A stretch of 13,266 nt of DNA from contig JANTFK010000042.1 in the NCBI GenBank assembly GCA_024763595.1, positions 1 to 13,266 on the forward strand, given 5' to 3'. Source of the stretch: Bacteroidales bacterium (GTDB lineage: Bacteria > Bacteroidota > Bacteroidia > Bacteroidales > GCA-2748055). Below, piece after piece: positions 1 through 7,306 of this stretch. Every line of letters starts with the position of its first letter. The stretch's first letter is position 1. The translations under genes and the position numbers were made by a program. Under the pieces are notes generated by a model. It did not search any database. It had not been told where the DNA came from and was given only the letters and a program-made list of their open reading frames with translations.

Positions 1-1317
1 CCCCTGCATATGAGAAATCAGGAAATTACCAAGGAGGTCTACCCCATTCCCGATCCAACTCATGGGATATTTTCCCCAGGTAAATGTAGAATGGAACATG
101 AACCAGAGAAAACCCAGAAAAATGGGCAACCCCAGGATTTTATGTGTAAGTATCCTGTCTATCTTTTGAGACATAGAAAAGGCAGGATTCGTTCCGCTCT
201 TCTTCACCGTTTCTTTCAGTGCTCCGGCCACAAAACCGTACCGGGCATATGTGATAAGTGATACAGGCTCCTCCTTAAAAAGATGACTGATACGGGAGAT
301 CTCCTCCCCGGCCTTATCCCGGATCTCCGTAAAATTCGTTGCACCGGAGAGCAGATAGGTACAGTAGCCATTTTGTTCCAACAATTTAAGAGCGAGGAAC
401 CTGGATGAATAATTATCCGTTATGAAAGGGGTTTTCCTTATCAGCTCCTGCAGTACCTGTATGGAACTTTCAATTTCTTCTCCGTAATTGATATGGATGT
501 GCCTAATATCCGGATCCCTGTTCTCGAAGATCTGGATCACATGATTGAAAAGGCGGTTCACACCTTTGCCGCGATGACCGATAGTAGGCACCACACGTAT
601 CCCAAGCAGCCGGCTGAGCAGAGACATATCCAGCCTGTCTTTGCGGGCAATCATGTCATCATACATATTCAGGGCCAGCACCAGGGTAATATCCATATCG
701 ATAAGCTGACTGGTAAGATAGAGGTTCCTTTCCAGGTTGTTGGCGTCCACCACATTCACTACCACATCGGGTTTCTTTTGGAGGATATGTTCCTGTACAA
801 AACGCTCCTCACTGCTGTAATCTGAAAGTGAATAGGTCCCCGGAAGGTCGGTGATGCGGAATGTATAGCCCCGGTACTGGAAAATTGCTTCCTTCGATTC
901 CACAGTTACACCAGGATAGTTCCCCACATGTCCCCTGGAATGTGAAACATGGTTAAATAACGTGGTTTTCCCACTATTGGGATTACCCACCAGTGCCACG
1001 TCAATGATATTCCCCGGATGAGGCCGGTTCATATTTCGCTGTTCCGCATTGAATATCTTCCCGGGCATGGTCGAGGCCCGTGCATGATAGTCCGGTTCGA
1101 AAACCACTTCCACAAGAGTGGCCTCACTTCGGCGCAGGGAGACATTGCTGTCCATAATCCTGTACTCAACGGGATCTTTCAGGGGGGCGGCCTTTACCAC
1201 ATGGACAGATTTTCCCCGGATAAAACCCATCTCTGAAAGGCGTTTCTTGAATGCGCCTCTACCACGGATCCGTGTGATTACAGCAGAATCGCCTGTATGT
1301 AAATCATTTAGTGTCAT
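1..1317 (-). CDS. feoB: FeoA-FeoB fusion ferrous iron transporter (3'-partial, runs off left edge)
   Basis: This is a GTP-dependent Fe(II) importer of the inner membrane, with the small FeoA protein fused in front of FeoB. The window holds 439 residues. Residues 1-75 form the FeoA SH3-like domain (RGRGAFKKRLSEMGFIRG, then a VEYRIMDSNVSLRRSEA core). A linker to about 105 leads to the G domain: G1 GNPNSGKT at 111-118, G2 YPGVTVE at 134-140, G3 DLPG at 157-160, G4 NMYD at 217-220, G5-like TIGHRGKG at 245-252. The helical cytosolic spacer covers about 280-375. The first membrane segment begins near 395 (LGLPIFLGFLWFMF) and the frame is still open at base 1. The start is the first ATG, which suits the FeoA N-terminus (MTLNDLHTGDSA). 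FeoAB fusions are common in Bacteroidota. The permease core with the Gate domains is outside the window. Family assignment is near certain. Confidence 0.96.
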   Translation of the reverse strand, partial: MTLNDLHTGDSAVITRIRGRGAFKKRLSEMGFIRGKSVHVVKAAPLKDPVEYRIMDSNVSLRRSEATLVEVVFEPDYHARASTMPGKIFNAEQRNMNRPHPGNIIDVALVGNPNSGKTTLFNHVSHSRGHVGNYPGVTVESKEAIFQYRGYTFRITDLPGTYSLSDYSSEERFVQEHILQKKPDVVVNVVDANNLERNLYLTSQLIDMDITLVLALNMYDDMIARKDRLDMSLLSRLLGIRVVPTIGHRGKGVNRLFNHVIQIFENRDPDIRHIHINYGEEIESSIQVLQELIRKTPFITDNYSSRFLALKLLEQNGYCTYLLSGATNFTEIRDKAGEEISRISHLFKEEPVSLITYARYGFVAGALKETVKKSGTNPAFSMSQKIDRILTHKILGLPIFLGFLWFMFHSTFTWGKYPMSWIGNGVDLLGNFLISHMQG

Positions 1318-1742
1318 GCAAGATTACCCATAGCACCTCGAAATATATCAATAACCTACAAAAGTATATGAAGCAATCCATTATACGGTCACTACATTTG
1401 GGTATTTTGGATGAAATGGATAATTTTTAGATCAACACGAAACCGGCCTCCATATGATAACTCCAAAAGGATGGTTCGCCTGCCCGCCCGTATTGATGTT
1501 CTCACAGTGGCCGGGAAGAACAGGTCTGCCCAATAACATCCAGCCATATGAAACAGAATCGCGGTTTCACCGTACCTTTGTCTCATCATATGAACTACTT
1601 CGGGCATATCACACCCAAACAACTGTTTCTGAATATCAAGAACAGGGACAGATTTAATGCAGAGAGCCTGCTACCGGTCACCAGGTAGTGTCGGTTTCAT
1701 CCTGTTTTTACCTTATATATCTTTTCCCAATGTTATTTAACG
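1318..1742. other. Divergent intergenic region without a convincing gene
   Basis: These 425 bases separate two divergent genes, feoAB (minus) and tnaA (plus). Three overlapping open frames were inspected: 1392-1622 minus (76 aa), 1454-1657 plus (67 aa) and 1548-1688 plus (46 aa). None has a ribosome site or a family I recognise. They overlap each other, so at most one can be real. CATATG occurs three times (1451, 1545, 1587). Just before tnaA, TATCTTTT at 1718-1725 is one base off the TAnnTTTG -7 consensus and is the best tnaA promoter candidate. The gap is longer than a pair of promoters needs, so it may hold a decayed gene or a regulatory leader. Confidence 0.5.
1359..1366 (-). promoter_or_regulatory. 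Candidate -7 element for feoAB
   Basis: Read on the minus strand this is TACTTTTG, a full match to the Bacteroidota -7 consensus TAnnTTTG, 41 bases upstream of the feoAB start codon. No good TTTG -33 element sits about 20 bases further upstream (GACC occupies that place), so the promoter is only partly supported. I found no clear Fur- or DtxR-type palindrome between it and the ATG. Confidence 0.45.
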
Positions 1743-3131
1743 ATGATGAAATTGCCATACGCCGAACCCTACAAAATAAAAATGATCGAGCCCATATTTT
1801 CCAGTTCCAGGAGTGAACGGGAACAATGGATAAAAAAGGCCCGGTACAACCTTTTTAACCTGAAAAGCCGCCAGGTTTTCATTGACCTGCTCACCGATTC
1901 CGGCACAGGGGCCATGAGCCAGGAGCAATGGTCCGCCATCATGTCAGGAGATGAGTCCTATGCCGGCAGTCGCTCCTTTGACCAGATGCAGGAGACCATC
2001 ACCTCACTCACGGGATTTCCATACGTGCTTCCCACACACCAGGGTCGTGCTGCAGAGAATGTTCTCTTCTCGGTCCTGGTAAAGGAGGGGGATGTGATAC
2101 CCGGAAATGCACATTTCGATACCACCAAGGGCCATATAGAGTTCCGAAAAGCCAGCGCCTTTGATTGTACCATTGATGCCGCCGGCGATACCACGCGTTA
2201 CCATCCCTTCAAGGGCAATATTGATATTGGCAAACTGGAAAACATTTACCAGGTTTTCGGGAAGCACCGGATTCCCATGATCATTGTAACCATTACCTGC
2301 AATTCCACCGGTGGCCAGCCGGTAAGTATGCAGAACCTCAGGGAAATCAGGGCTTTTGCAGATCGTTATGGAATACCTGTAATATTTGATGCTGCCAGGT
2401 TCGCTGAAAATGCCTATTTCATAAAAACCCGGGAAAAGGGATATGAAGACCACACCATCAGGGAGATCGTCAGGGAGATGTTCGCACTGGCCGATGGAAT
2501 GACCATGAGCAGCAAGAAGGATGGAATTGTGAACATGGGTGGATTTATTGCCCTGCGTAATAAGGCCATCTACCAGGAATCCACCACCTTCAACATTATG
2601 TTTGAAGGCTATATTACCTACGGAGGCATGTCGGGAAGGGATATGGCCGCACTTGCACAGGGACTTGAAGAGGCCACCACATTTGAATACCTGGAAAGCC
2701 GGATCAGACAGGTTCAGTACCTGGGCCAGCAACTCCATGATAAGGGTATTCCCGTACAGGAGCCTTTTGGCGGCCATGCCATTTTTGTAGATGCCAACCG
2801 GTTCCTGCCCCATGTACCACGGGCAGAGTACATTGCCCAAACCCTGGCACTGGAACTCTATATTGAATCGGGCGTCAGGGCCGTGGAAATAGGTACCCTC
2901 CTGGCCGACCGCGACCCGGAGACCAGGGAAAACAGGTACCCGCGGCTGGAGATGGTGCGGCTCACCATTCCCCGCCGGGTTTACACCAGTAACCACATGG
3001 ATTATGTGGCAGCAGCACTGCAAAATATTTACCTGCGCAGGGAAACCATTACTTCAGGCTACAGGATCAGGTACGAAGCACCCATCATGAGGCATTTCAC
3101 CGTGGAGCTGGAGAAAATATCCAGGCGCTGA
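1743..3131 (+). CDS. tnaA: Tryptophanase (L-tryptophan indole-lyase)
   Basis: This PLP-dependent beta-eliminating lyase splits L-tryptophan into indole, pyruvate and ammonia in the cytosol. Its 462 residues are close to E. coli TnaA (471). Family landmarks are IDLLTDSGTGAMS (47-59), GDESYAGSRS (69-78, catalytic-region Tyr73), PTHQGR (97-102), RFAENAYFIK (219-228), the PLP lysine in SSKKD (Lys259) and VRLTIPRR (405-412). Three positions separate tryptophanase from tyrosine phenol-lyase, and all are tryptophanase-like here: Asp126 (Thr124 in the lyase), Ile383 (Arg381) and His451 (Phe448). The residue aligned to E. coli Cys298 is Asn284. The start is ATG 1743; ATG 1746 directly follows and would remove one residue. 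A stem-loop follows the stop and a MATE exporter lies 89 bases downstream. No tnaC-like leader peptide could be supported. Family is very secure; substrate is strongly favoured but untested. Confidence 0.93.
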   Translation: MMKLPYAEPYKIKMIEPIFSSSRSEREQWIKKARYNLFNLKSRQVFIDLLTDSGTGAMSQEQWSAIMSGDESYAGSRSFDQMQETITSLTGFPYVLPTHQGRAAENVLFSVLVKEGDVIPGNAHFDTTKGHIEFRKASAFDCTIDAAGDTTRYHPFKGNIDIGKLENIYQVFGKHRIPMIIVTITCNSTGGQPVSMQNLREIRAFADRYGIPVIFDAARFAENAYFIKTREKGYEDHTIREIVREMFALADGMTMSSKKDGIVNMGGFIALRNKAIYQESTTFNIMFEGYITYGGMSGRDMAALAQGLEEATTFEYLESRIRQVQYLGQQLHDKGIPVQEPFGGHAIFVDANRFLPHVPRAEYIAQTLALELYIESGVRAVEIGTLLADRDPETRENRYPRLEMVRLTIPRRVYTSNHMDYVAAALQNIYLRRETITSGYRIRYEAPIMRHFTVELEKISRR

Positions 3132-3135
3132 TATG

Positions 3136-3161
3136 TACAATCCCCATCCCTCAGGATTGTA
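3136..3161 (+). terminator. Stem-loop just after tnaA
   Basis: TACAATCC (3136-3143) and GGATTGTA (3154-3161) form a perfect 8-bp stem around a 10-base loop, starting five bases after the tnaA stop codon. No T-run follows on either strand, so it is not a classic intrinsic terminator. It may protect the tnaA 3' end or attenuate read-through into the exporter gene. Confidence 0.45.
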
Positions 3162-3172
3162 ACGGCCCACGC

Positions 3173-3204
3173 TTGCGGGATTTCAAATAAAATACCGACA
3201 TTTG
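3173..3204 (+). promoter_or_regulatory. Candidate promoter for the MATE exporter
   Basis: TTG at 3173-3175 and GACATTTG at 3197-3204 (one mismatch to TAnnTTTG) are 21 bases apart, close to the Bacteroidota spacing. The -7 element ends 16 bases before the ATG at 3221. If it is real, the exporter can be transcribed separately from tnaA. Confidence 0.35.
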
Positions 3205-3220
3205 CAGCTTCACACCTGTT

Positions 3221-4621
3221 ATGAAAGATCTGACCCAGGGAAGCGAAGGCAGGAATATTTTGCGATTTGCCGCACCCATGTTGCTGGGACACATGTTCCA
3301 GCAGCTTTATACTTTTGTGGACCAGATCATTGTGGGCCGTTTCCTGGGAAAAGAGGCCCTGGCCTCTGTGGGCGCTTCTTTCCCGATTCTGTTTACGCTG
3401 ATCGCAATGGCCATCGGAATCGCCACCGGAGGCACCATTGTAATTTCCCAGTTCTTTGGTGCAAAAAACATCCCCAAAGTAAAAAGAGCAATTGATACCA
3501 TCTTCATTGTCATGGGAATCACCTCAGTGATCATGACAGTCGTGGGAATCACCTTTTCAGAAGATATCTTCCGGCTGATCAACCTGCCGGAAGAGTTAAT
3601 GGATATGGCCAACGCCTATTTTACCATCTATATTTCCGGCCTGCTGGTTTTCTTTGGTTACAACAGTGTGGCTGCTATTCTGCGCGGGCTGGGCGATTCA
3701 ATAACGCCACTCTATTTCCTGATGCTGTCCACAATCCTGAACATTGTTCTGGACCTCCTGTTTATCGTGAAACTGGGTTGGGGGATTGAAGGGGCGGCCT
3801 TCGCTACCATCATTGCCCAGGGAACCGCATTTATTGTGGCTGTTTTCTATCTGAACCGTACCCATGAGCTGATAAAGTTTAACATCAGGGAGTTTGCATT
3901 TGACTGGGAGATATTCAAACAGAGCCTGCGCATCGGTCTCCCGACCGGACTACAGCAGACTTTTGTGGCGCTGGGGATGATGGCGCTGATGGGGATCGTT
4001 AATGGATTCGGGACCGATGTTGTAGCCGCATTCACAGCAGCCGGCAGGTTGGACAGCCTGGCCATTATTCCCTCCATGGTCTTCTCCACTGCATTATCCA
4101 CCTTTGTTGGACAGAACATCGGTGCAGGCAAAATTGACAGGGTAAAAAAAGGATTGGCCAGAACCATGCTGATGGCATCTGTTGTTGCCCTGGGTATCAC
4201 CAGCCTTGTCATTCTGTTCAAATTCCCGCTTATGAGGTTATTTACAACCGATCATACTGTCATCGACCTGGGAGGAGAGTATCTTACCATTGTGACCTCC
4301 TTCTACCTGCTTTTTACAGGCATGTTTGTATATAACGGGGTCATGAGAGGTGCAGGCGATACGATCATTCCTATGTTTATCACACTCTTTTCCCTATGGG
4401 TTATCAGGATTCATGCAGCACTCCTTCTGAGCCAGGAGAGCATCAGCATATTTGGTTTCTCTTTTCAGGGTGCGGACCTGGGTCCCGAGGGAATCTGGTG
4501 GGCCATTCCTGCCGGCTGGGGATTTGGCCTGGTCTTTTCTTTTATTTACTACCGGACAGGGAAGTGGAAAAGCAAATCAGTGGTAAAAGTCAAGATAGAA
4601 CCAGCCACCGTTACCCGTTAA
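3221..4621 (+). CDS. MATE-family multidrug/Na+ (or H+) antiporter
   Basis: This is a polytopic inner-membrane exporter of the MATE family, whose members use a Na+ or H+ gradient to expel organic cations, drugs or metabolites. The 466 residues show about twelve hydrophobic segments in two similar halves. Family signatures are the N-terminal APMLLGHMFQQLYTFVDQIIVGR (typical first helix), ILRGLGD at 153-159 with its second-half counterpart VMRGAGD at 374-380, and VGQNIGAGK at 296-304 after the seventh/eighth helix. GWGIEGAAFATIIAQ (186-200) is also typical. A charged C-terminal tail follows the last helix. The substrate cannot be read from sequence. The gene directly follows tnaA on the same strand, so export of indole or a related product is a possible but unproven role. 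Length and signatures are ordinary, with no sign of decay. Confidence 0.93.
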   Translation: MKDLTQGSEGRNILRFAAPMLLGHMFQQLYTFVDQIIVGRFLGKEALASVGASFPILFTLIAMAIGIATGGTIVISQFFGAKNIPKVKRAIDTIFIVMGITSVIMTVVGITFSEDIFRLINLPEELMDMANAYFTIYISGLLVFFGYNSVAAILRGLGDSITPLYFLMLSTILNIVLDLLFIVKLGWGIEGAAFATIIAQGTAFIVAVFYLNRTHELIKFNIREFAFDWEIFKQSLRIGLPTGLQQTFVALGMMALMGIVNGFGTDVVAAFTAAGRLDSLAIIPSMVFSTALSTFVGQNIGAGKIDRVKKGLARTMLMASVVALGITSLVILFKFPLMRLFTTDHTVIDLGGEYLTIVTSFYLLFTGMFVYNGVMRGAGDTIIPMFITLFSLWVIRIHAALLLSQESISIFGFSFQGADLGPEGIWWAIPAGWGFGLVFSFIYYRTGKWKSKSVVKVKIEPATVTR

Positions 4622-4670
4622 AAGCTTCTAAGCGCTCTGTTTAAAATCCTGATCTTTCTGAATAATATGT

Positions 4671-4678
4671 TAAATTTA
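4671..4678 (+). promoter_or_regulatory. Candidate -7 element for yicC-gmk-nadD
   Basis: TAAATTTA is one base off the TAnnTTTG consensus and lies 24 bases upstream of the yicC ATG, in the only non-coding space (4622-4702) before this three-gene group. The -33 element is not clear. This is a weak call based on position. Confidence 0.3.
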
Positions 4679-4702
4679 CCCCGTACTTTATCCATGTAAC
4701 CC

Positions 4703-5578
4703 ATGATCAGATCCATGACAGGCTACGGTAAAGCCGAATGTCTGCTTCCCGATAAAAAAGTAACCATTGAAATCAGGTCCCTCAACAGCAAACAGATGGA
4801 TACCAATACCCGGTTACCCTCGCTCTATAAGGAAAAAGAACTGGAAATCCGTCAACTGATTGCCTCTGAACTGGTACGGGGGAAAGTGGAGGTCTCATTC
4901 CATTATGAGCTTACCGAAACTGCCGTATCAGGGACCATTAATGAACCGGTGGTAAAAAGCTATTTTGAACAGCTCAGCAAAATATCGGATGAACTGGGAC
5001 TGCCGGCTTCCATGGAACTGATCAGTACAGTGATGAGGATGCCCGATACCATCAGTACAGAAAAAGGAGAACTGGAGGAGAAAGAGTGGACAGTTGTGAA
5101 AGATGGCATCAGGAAAGCGCTGAAGCATGTAAACGAATTCAGGGATCAGGAAGGCAAGGCACTGGATCGCGATCTGCGGAAAAGAGCCGGAGCCATAGCA
5201 GACAAACTGGAACAGGTGAAACCTTTTGAAGAGGAGCGAATAGGTCAAATCAGGGAGCGCATAGGGAATAATCTACTTGAGCATTGCAAACGGGAAGAGG
5301 TAGATGAGAACCGTTTTGAACAGGAACTGATCTATTACATCGAAAAATTGGATATCTCAGAGGAAAAAGTGAGGCTTCTCAACCATTGTCACTATTTCCT
5401 GGAAACCATGGATAACCCTGAACCAGGCGGGAAAAAGCTGGGATTCATTTCCCAGGAAATGGGAAGGGAGATCAACACCCTGGGGTCCAAAGCCAACCAT
5501 GCTGAAATTCAGCGGCTGGTGGTGGAAATGAAGGATGAGCTGGAAAAGATCAAAGAACAGATCCTTAACGTACTGTAA
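4703..5578 (+). CDS. yicC: YicC family endoribonuclease-like protein
   Basis: This is a YicC-family protein of 291 residues, matching the family's usual size of about 290. The N-terminal YicC domain opens with the signature MIRSMTGYGKAE and continues through IEIRSLNSKQMD (22-33) and ELVRGKVEVSF. The C-terminal DUF1732 domain carries the typical EQELIYYIEKLDISEEKVRL stretch and the strongly conserved GKKLGFISQEMGREINTLGSKA segment, ending in a charged helix. E. coli YicC has been reported to act as a stress-linked endoribonuclease; whether this homologue does is inference. It heads a group with gmk and nadD, and its TAA stop shares an A with the gmk ATG (TAATG), so the two are probably translationally coupled. 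The yicC-gmk pairing recurs widely in bacteria. Confidence 0.95.
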   Translation: MIRSMTGYGKAECLLPDKKVTIEIRSLNSKQMDTNTRLPSLYKEKELEIRQLIASELVRGKVEVSFHYELTETAVSGTINEPVVKSYFEQLSKISDELGLPASMELISTVMRMPDTISTEKGELEEKEWTVVKDGIRKALKHVNEFRDQEGKALDRDLRKRAGAIADKLEQVKPFEEERIGQIRERIGNNLLEHCKREEVDENRFEQELIYYIEKLDISEEKVRLLNHCHYFLETMDNPEPGGKKLGFISQEMGREINTLGSKANHAEIQRLVVEMKDELEKIKEQILNVL

Positions 5579-6144
5579 TGACAGGCAAACTTTGCATTTT
5601 CAGTGCTCCATCAGGTTCGGGTAAGTCCACCATCGTTCAACACCTGATAAAACTGGCTCCGGATCTGGCCTTCAGCATATCAGCTACCTCCCGTAAGCCG
5701 CGAAAAGATGAATTGGAAGGCAGGGATTATTATTTTATTTCCCCGGATAAGTTCAGGGAAAAAATCAGGGAAAATGCTTTCCTCGAATGGGAAGAAGTCT
5801 ATCCGGAACAATATTACGGAACCCTCCGCACAGAAGTGGAACGGATCTGGAAGGAGGGGAAGCATGCACTGTTCGATATTGATGTGGTGGGCGGGCTGAA
5901 TCTGAAGCGGGAGTTTGGAGATAAAGCGTGCGCCATTTTTATACAACCACCCTCCCTGGAGATTCTCGAACAACGTTTACGATCAAGGGGAGCGGACGAC
6001 GAAATATCCTTAAGGAAGAGGCTTGATAAGGCATCTGCTGAATTGCAATATGCCAGCCGGTTCGATTATATTGTTGTAAATGACAGGCTGGAGCATGCCC
6101 TTTCAGATGCGGAAAGAATAGTCCGGAACTTCCTGAAAAAATGA
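5578..6144 (+). CDS. gmk: Guanylate kinase
   Basis: This enzyme phosphorylates GMP to GDP with ATP, an essential step in guanine nucleotide supply. The P-loop is APSGSGKS (10-17). The GMP-binding segment reads SATSRKPR (35-42) followed by EGRDYYF (47-53), and QYYGT carries the further nucleotide-binding tyrosine. FDIDVVGG supplies the central strand. RLRSRGADDEISLRKRL is the lid region with its arginines. The 188 residues fit the family size of 185-210, and nothing essential is missing. The start ATG overlaps the yicC stop by one base. nadD follows after seven bases, so the three genes are probably one transcript. One DNKWY-style point: the DELEG segment replaces the more usual xGExxG, but it keeps the glutamate and glycine. 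Confidence 0.97.
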   Translation: MTGKLCIFSAPSGSGKSTIVQHLIKLAPDLAFSISATSRKPRKDELEGRDYYFISPDKFREKIRENAFLEWEEVYPEQYYGTLRTEVERIWKEGKHALFDIDVVGGLNLKREFGDKACAIFIQPPSLEILEQRLRSRGADDEISLRKRLDKASAELQYASRFDYIVVNDRLEHALSDAERIVRNFLKK

Positions 6145-6151
6145 TCATCAC

Positions 6152-6730
6152 ATGGTGAAAACAGGCCTCTACTTTGGCTCATTCAATCCCATCCACATCG
6201 GCCATATGGCCATTGCCAGCTTCATGACTGAATTCACCGCTCTGGAGCAACTCTGGTTTGTGGTAAGTCCACATAATCCATTGAAGGAAAAAACCTCCCT
6301 CCTCAAAGGTTATCACCGCCTTGAGATGGTCCGTCTGGCCATCGACCGGGATGACCGGTTCAGGGCCTCCGATATTGAATTTAATCTGCCAACTCCGTCC
6401 TATACCATAGATACACTCACATACCTGGAGGAAAAGTATCCGGAAAGGGAGTTCCTGCTGGTCATGGGGGCGGATGGTTTGCGAACATTTCATAAGTGGA
6501 AACATGCAGAGCTGATCGAAAAAAAATACCAACGGCTGATCTATCCCCGTCCGGGTGTGGATCTGGAACAGGCCGCCCGGTTACCCAATGTAACAGTTGT
6601 AGATGCCCCACTGATGGAGATCTCTTCCAGTTTCATTCGCAAAGCCATCGGGGAAGGCAGGGATGTACGGCACCTCATGCCGGAAAGAGCATATAATTAT
6701 ATGCGAGAAATGCACTTCTATGAACGATAG
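6152..6730 (+). CDS. nadD: Nicotinate-nucleotide adenylyltransferase
   Basis: NadD transfers AMP from ATP to nicotinate mononucleotide, making deamido-NAD, the common step of de novo and salvage NAD synthesis. The nucleotidyltransferase signature is GSFNPIHIGH (9-18). GADGLRTFHKW (106-116) is the typical substrate-binding stretch, and ISSSFIR (157-163) is the second conserved motif (ISxTxIR). With 192 residues it is a normal short bacterial NadD. ATG 6152 sits seven bases after gmk; the protein begins MVKTGLYFGSFNP, leaving no room for a later start. It ends only 15 bases from the stop of the opposing minus-strand cluster, and no terminator hairpin fits between them. Transcripts from both sides probably overlap at their 3' ends. 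Confidence 0.96.
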   Translation: MVKTGLYFGSFNPIHIGHMAIASFMTEFTALEQLWFVVSPHNPLKEKTSLLKGYHRLEMVRLAIDRDDRFRASDIEFNLPTPSYTIDTLTYLEEKYPEREFLLVMGADGLRTFHKWKHAELIEKKYQRLIYPRPGVDLEQAARLPNVTVVDAPLMEISSSFIRKAIGEGRDVRHLMPERAYNYMREMHFYER

Positions 6731-6745
6731 CGTATGGTAGCTTTA

Positions 6746-7300
6746 TTATGCAGTAAGTCTGGCTTCCTTCACGATCTCCATGCCACGCTTAATCGCTTCT
6801 TCATTTTTCGGAATCAGATGATGGTGCCGCTCTGGAAGTGACTTACGAAGCCCTTTGATCACATTCTCAAGGTCCACCACCGGTTTTATCCTGATAAAGG
6901 CACCCAGTACCACCATGTTGAAAGTGATGGGAGATTTTATGCGGGCAGCTTCTGCGGCCGCCTCCACCTGAAAGATCCGTATATCATCCCGTTCCGGGTG
7001 ACGTGTAATACCGTTGGGATCATAGATCATCAATCCACCTGGCTTTACCATGGACTCAAACTTATCCACAGACTGTTGATTCAGGAGTATGGCAGTATCA
7101 TAGCTCTGCAATACGGGTGAACTTACCCGGTTGTCGCTGAGTATCACGGTGACATTGGCTGTCCCGCCCCGCATTTCAGGTCCGTATGATGGCATCCAGC
7201 TCACTTCCTGTTCCTGCATAATCCCGGAATAGGCCAGGATTTTTCCCATTGAAAGAACCCCCTGTCCGCCAAACCCTGCAATAATGATCTCTTCTGTCAT
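6746..7300 (-). CDS. 2-oxoacid:ferredoxin oxidoreductase, gamma subunit
   Basis: This is the gamma subunit (VorC/KorC/OorC type) of a thiamine-dependent 2-oxoacid:ferredoxin oxidoreductase. In this family it contributes to the CoA-binding part of the complex. The 184 residues match the usual stand-alone length. The N-terminus holds the glycine loop IIIAGFGGQGVLSMGK (5-20), followed by SWMPSYGPEMRGGTANV, the family's most conserved block. SPITFNMVVLGAFI lies in the second half. It is the last gene of the leftward cluster, starting six bases after the beta subunit, and it ends 15 bases from nadD. In many Bacteroidota enzymes of this kind gamma is fused to alpha; here it is a separate protein, as in the four-subunit archaeal and Helicobacter enzymes. 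Confidence 0.93.
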   Translation of the reverse strand: MTEEIIIAGFGGQGVLSMGKILAYSGIMQEQEVSWMPSYGPEMRGGTANVTVILSDNRVSSPVLQSYDTAILLNQQSVDKFESMVKPGGLMIYDPNGITRHPERDDIRIFQVEAAAEAARIKSPITFNMVVLGAFIRIKPVVDLENVIKGLRKSLPERHHHLIPKNEEAIKRGMEIVKEARLTA

Positions 7301-7306
7301 AACGAT

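Noticed and set aside
1454..1657. TnaC-like leader peptide for tnaA
   Set aside because: The frame has Trp residues followed by Pro, but at 67 residues it is too long. It lacks a ribosome site and the known spacing of Trp and terminal Pro codons, and it ends 85 bases before tnaA.
2004..3023. 339-residue open frame on the minus strand
   Set aside because: It lies fully opposite tnaA, has no recognisable family motif, and is explained by the codon bias of the real gene.
1743..3131. Tyrosine phenol-lyase instead of tryptophanase
   Set aside because: The residues aligned with the lyase's Thr124, Arg381 and Phe448 are Asp, Ile and His, as in tryptophanase.
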